Shown piece after piece: positions 62,680-64,000 of a DNA stretch of 64,000 bases. This DNA comes from Candidatus Methylomicrobium oryzae (GTDB lineage: Bacteria; Pseudomonadota; Gammaproteobacteria; Methylococcales; Methylomonadaceae). The stretch spans positions 1 to 64,000 of the forward strand of contig NZ_JAERVK010000019.1 of the NCBI RefSeq assembly GCF_016745425.1. The letters are read 5' to 3'. The notes under the pieces are model-generated. The model saw only the letters and a list, made by a program, of their open reading frames with translations. It did no database searches and had not been told where the DNA came from. Numbering within the stretch: the first letter of the stretch is position 1; every line of letters starts with the position of its first letter. The position numbers were made by a program, and so were the translations under genes.

Positions 62680-64000
62680 ATAACGTACAACGTTGTTAAC
62701 AGGCTCGAACGTTTCGGGCTCTATCTGACCGTATTTCTGACCGGCGCCTCGGTAATGGTGATCGAACTGTTGGGCACCCGGATGATCGCGCCGTTTTACG
62801 GCGCGAGCCTGTACGTCTGGTCGTCGCTGATCTCGGTCACCATGATGGCGCTGGCGATCGGCTATTTTGTCGGCGGGCGCTGGGCCGACCGCGCGAGGCG
62901 CAGCGGCCTGTCGCTGATCGTGGCGTTGGCGGCGGTGTTGACGCTGCTGATTCCCTGGCTGACCCGGCCGGTGCTGCTGGCGACCGATCCTTTGGGCCTT
63001 CGCTTGGGCGCGTTGGCCAGCGCCCTGGTTTTGTTCATGCCGAGTCTGACGATGCTCGGGATGGTCGGGCCGTTCGCGATCAAGCTTGCCACTTCGCGCC
63101 TGGACGGCGTCGGTTCGAGCGCGGGCTCGATCTACGCGGTCAGCACCTTGGGCAGCGTGGCCGGTACGCTGTTTCTCGGCTTTTATCTGTTTCCTTTGCT
63201 GGGTTCGCGCGAAATTTTCATCGGTACCGGGGTGTTTCTGCTGCTGCTGGCGGTGTCGCTCTCGGTATTCGAACAAAAGCGCCTGGCGATGAATTCGGCC
63301 ATCGTTTCCAGCCTGTCGTTACTGGTCATCGGCCTGGGCTTGCTGCCCAAAATCGTCGATGCGGGCCATTTTCAGGACCGCAGCGGCAAATTCCGGATGC
63401 TTTCCGAAGAAGAAAGCCTGTACGGCTGGGTGCGGGTGATCGACCAGCCCGCGCGCAACCTGCGTATGCTGACTTCCGACGCGTCGATGATCGGCGCGGC
63501 CGGCATCAGCGACGGCGGCAACCGGCTCAGCTATCAGGACATCGTCGGCATGATCCCGGCGCTCAGGCCGGGCATGAAGCGCGCCCTGATCGTGGGTTTG
63601 GGCGCCGGCAAGATGGTCGATGTGCTGCAGGGGCGCTACGGCATCGAAACCGACACGCTGGAAATCGACCCGGCGGTGGCGAAGGCGGCCAGCCGTTATT
63701 TCGGTTTCCATCCGGACGGAAAGAACATCATCGGCGATGCACGCTATGAAATCCGCCATCTCCAGGGGCCCTACGATCTGATCATCCACGACTGTTTTAC
63801 CGGCGGCTCGGAGCCCGCGCACCTGCTGACCGTTGAAACCCTGCAGCAATTGAAGGGGCTTTTGTCCGAACAAGGGATTCTGGCGGTCAATTTTGTCAGC
63901 TTTGCAGAAGGAAAGGACAATCTGGCGCTGCCTTCGGTCGCGAGGACGATCGACCGTGTGTTTCCGCACCAGTCCCTGTTCATTTCGGAGCCGGGCAAAG
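62680..64000 (+). CDS. Membrane-anchored spermidine synthase-like protein (partial)
   Basis: The frame AAC-AGG-CTC at 62698 onward stays open to the window end (about 430 codons) and encodes several membrane helices (GLYLTVFLTGASVMVIELLG, SLYVWSSLISVTMMALAIGYFVGG read in parts) followed by a spermidine-synthase-type SAM domain (ALIVGLGAGKMVDVL, TLEIDPAVAKAA, YDLIIHDCFTGG). No ATG, GTG or TTG occurs between the in-frame stop at 62668 and the ATG at 62755, which would cut the first helix. ATA at 62680 has AGGA seven to eight bases upstream. A frameshift from the ATG at 62640 is the other option. The left boundary is therefore uncertain. Confidence 0.75.
   Translation, partial: MTYNVVNRLERFGLYLTVFLTGASVMVIELLGTRMIAPFYGASLYVWSSLISVTMMALAIGYFVGGRWADRARRSGLSLIVALAAVLTLLIPWLTRPVLLATDPLGLRLGALASALVLFMPSLTMLGMVGPFAIKLATSRLDGVGSSAGSIYAVSTLGSVAGTLFLGFYLFPLLGSREIFIGTGVFLLLLAVSLSVFEQKRLAMNSAIVSSLSLLVIGLGLLPKIVDAGHFQDRSGKFRMLSEEESLYGWVRVIDQPARNLRMLTSDASMIGAAGISDGGNRLSYQDIVGMIPALRPGMKRALIVGLGAGKMVDVLQGRYGIETDTLEIDPAVAKAASRYFGFHPDGKNIIGDARYEIRHLQGPYDLIIHDCFTGGSEPAHLLTVETLQQLKGLLSEQGILAVNFVSFAEGKDNLALPSVARTIDRVFPHQSLFISEPGK

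Overview
The window is 64 kb of dense, moderately GC-rich bacterial chromosome. Gene content and order (two M16 peptidases, rsmD, coaD and a YfhL-type ferredoxin; glnE; pyrE; trmB; zapE; acnB) point to a gammaproteobacterium. The rubredoxin pair, late cobalamin genes, NAD-type isocitrate dehydrogenase and GTAG-headed intergenic palindromes would fit a Methylococcales methanotroph, but no methane or methanol oxidation gene is present, so that narrower call is only an inference. I saw no rRNA, tRNA, CRISPR array, prophage or intact insertion sequence.

Layout. 0-6 kb: stress SDR, cupin, an archease-RtcB RNA-repair pair, a DUF2784 protein and a COG3146 acyltransferase. 5.9-13 kb: rubredoxin, its reductase, then a compact lower-ligand and nucleotide-loop cobalamin run (bluB, cobT, an AlbA_2 membrane protein, cobS, cobC, cobQ, cobU). 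Facing it, 13-16.3 kb holds a BtuM-like transporter and a TonB-dependent receptor behind a consensus promoter, a clear cobalamin riboswitch and a hairpin that can mask the receptor's ribosome site. 16.4-16.6 kb has four DnaA-box sequences and an IHF-type site. 17-31 kb is mostly housekeeping: hemW, pyrE, a dynamin-like GTPase, trmB, a thiS-thiG fusion, aroG, zapE, acnB and isocitrate dehydrogenase. 30.7-37.2 kb is a TetR-controlled RND efflux operon. 37.2-38.5 kb is an AT-rich gap with an orphan HicB.

38.5-54.4 kb: a flavoprotein; an ABC half-transporter whose nucleotide-binding domain has lost its catalytic residues; a TrpD2-like protein; ctaB; the M16 pair; rsmD; coaD; ferredoxin; a Uma2 protein among REP-like palindromes; hyi-garR; an Hpt protein and glnE.

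55.4-62.7 kb is the most unusual part, all on the plus strand: three secreted proteins (two predicted to begin with histidine when mature, two sharing a domain I do not recognise), a TlpA thioredoxin, a DUF4266 lipoprotein ending GGGCGCY, a double outer-membrane barrel (DUF3570 plus a His/Met-rich half) and ApbE flavin transferase. I read this as a cell-envelope metal (probably copper) and flavin redox system; the parts are visible, the function is inferred. The window ends inside a membrane-anchored spermidine-synthase-like gene that lacks a normal start codon.
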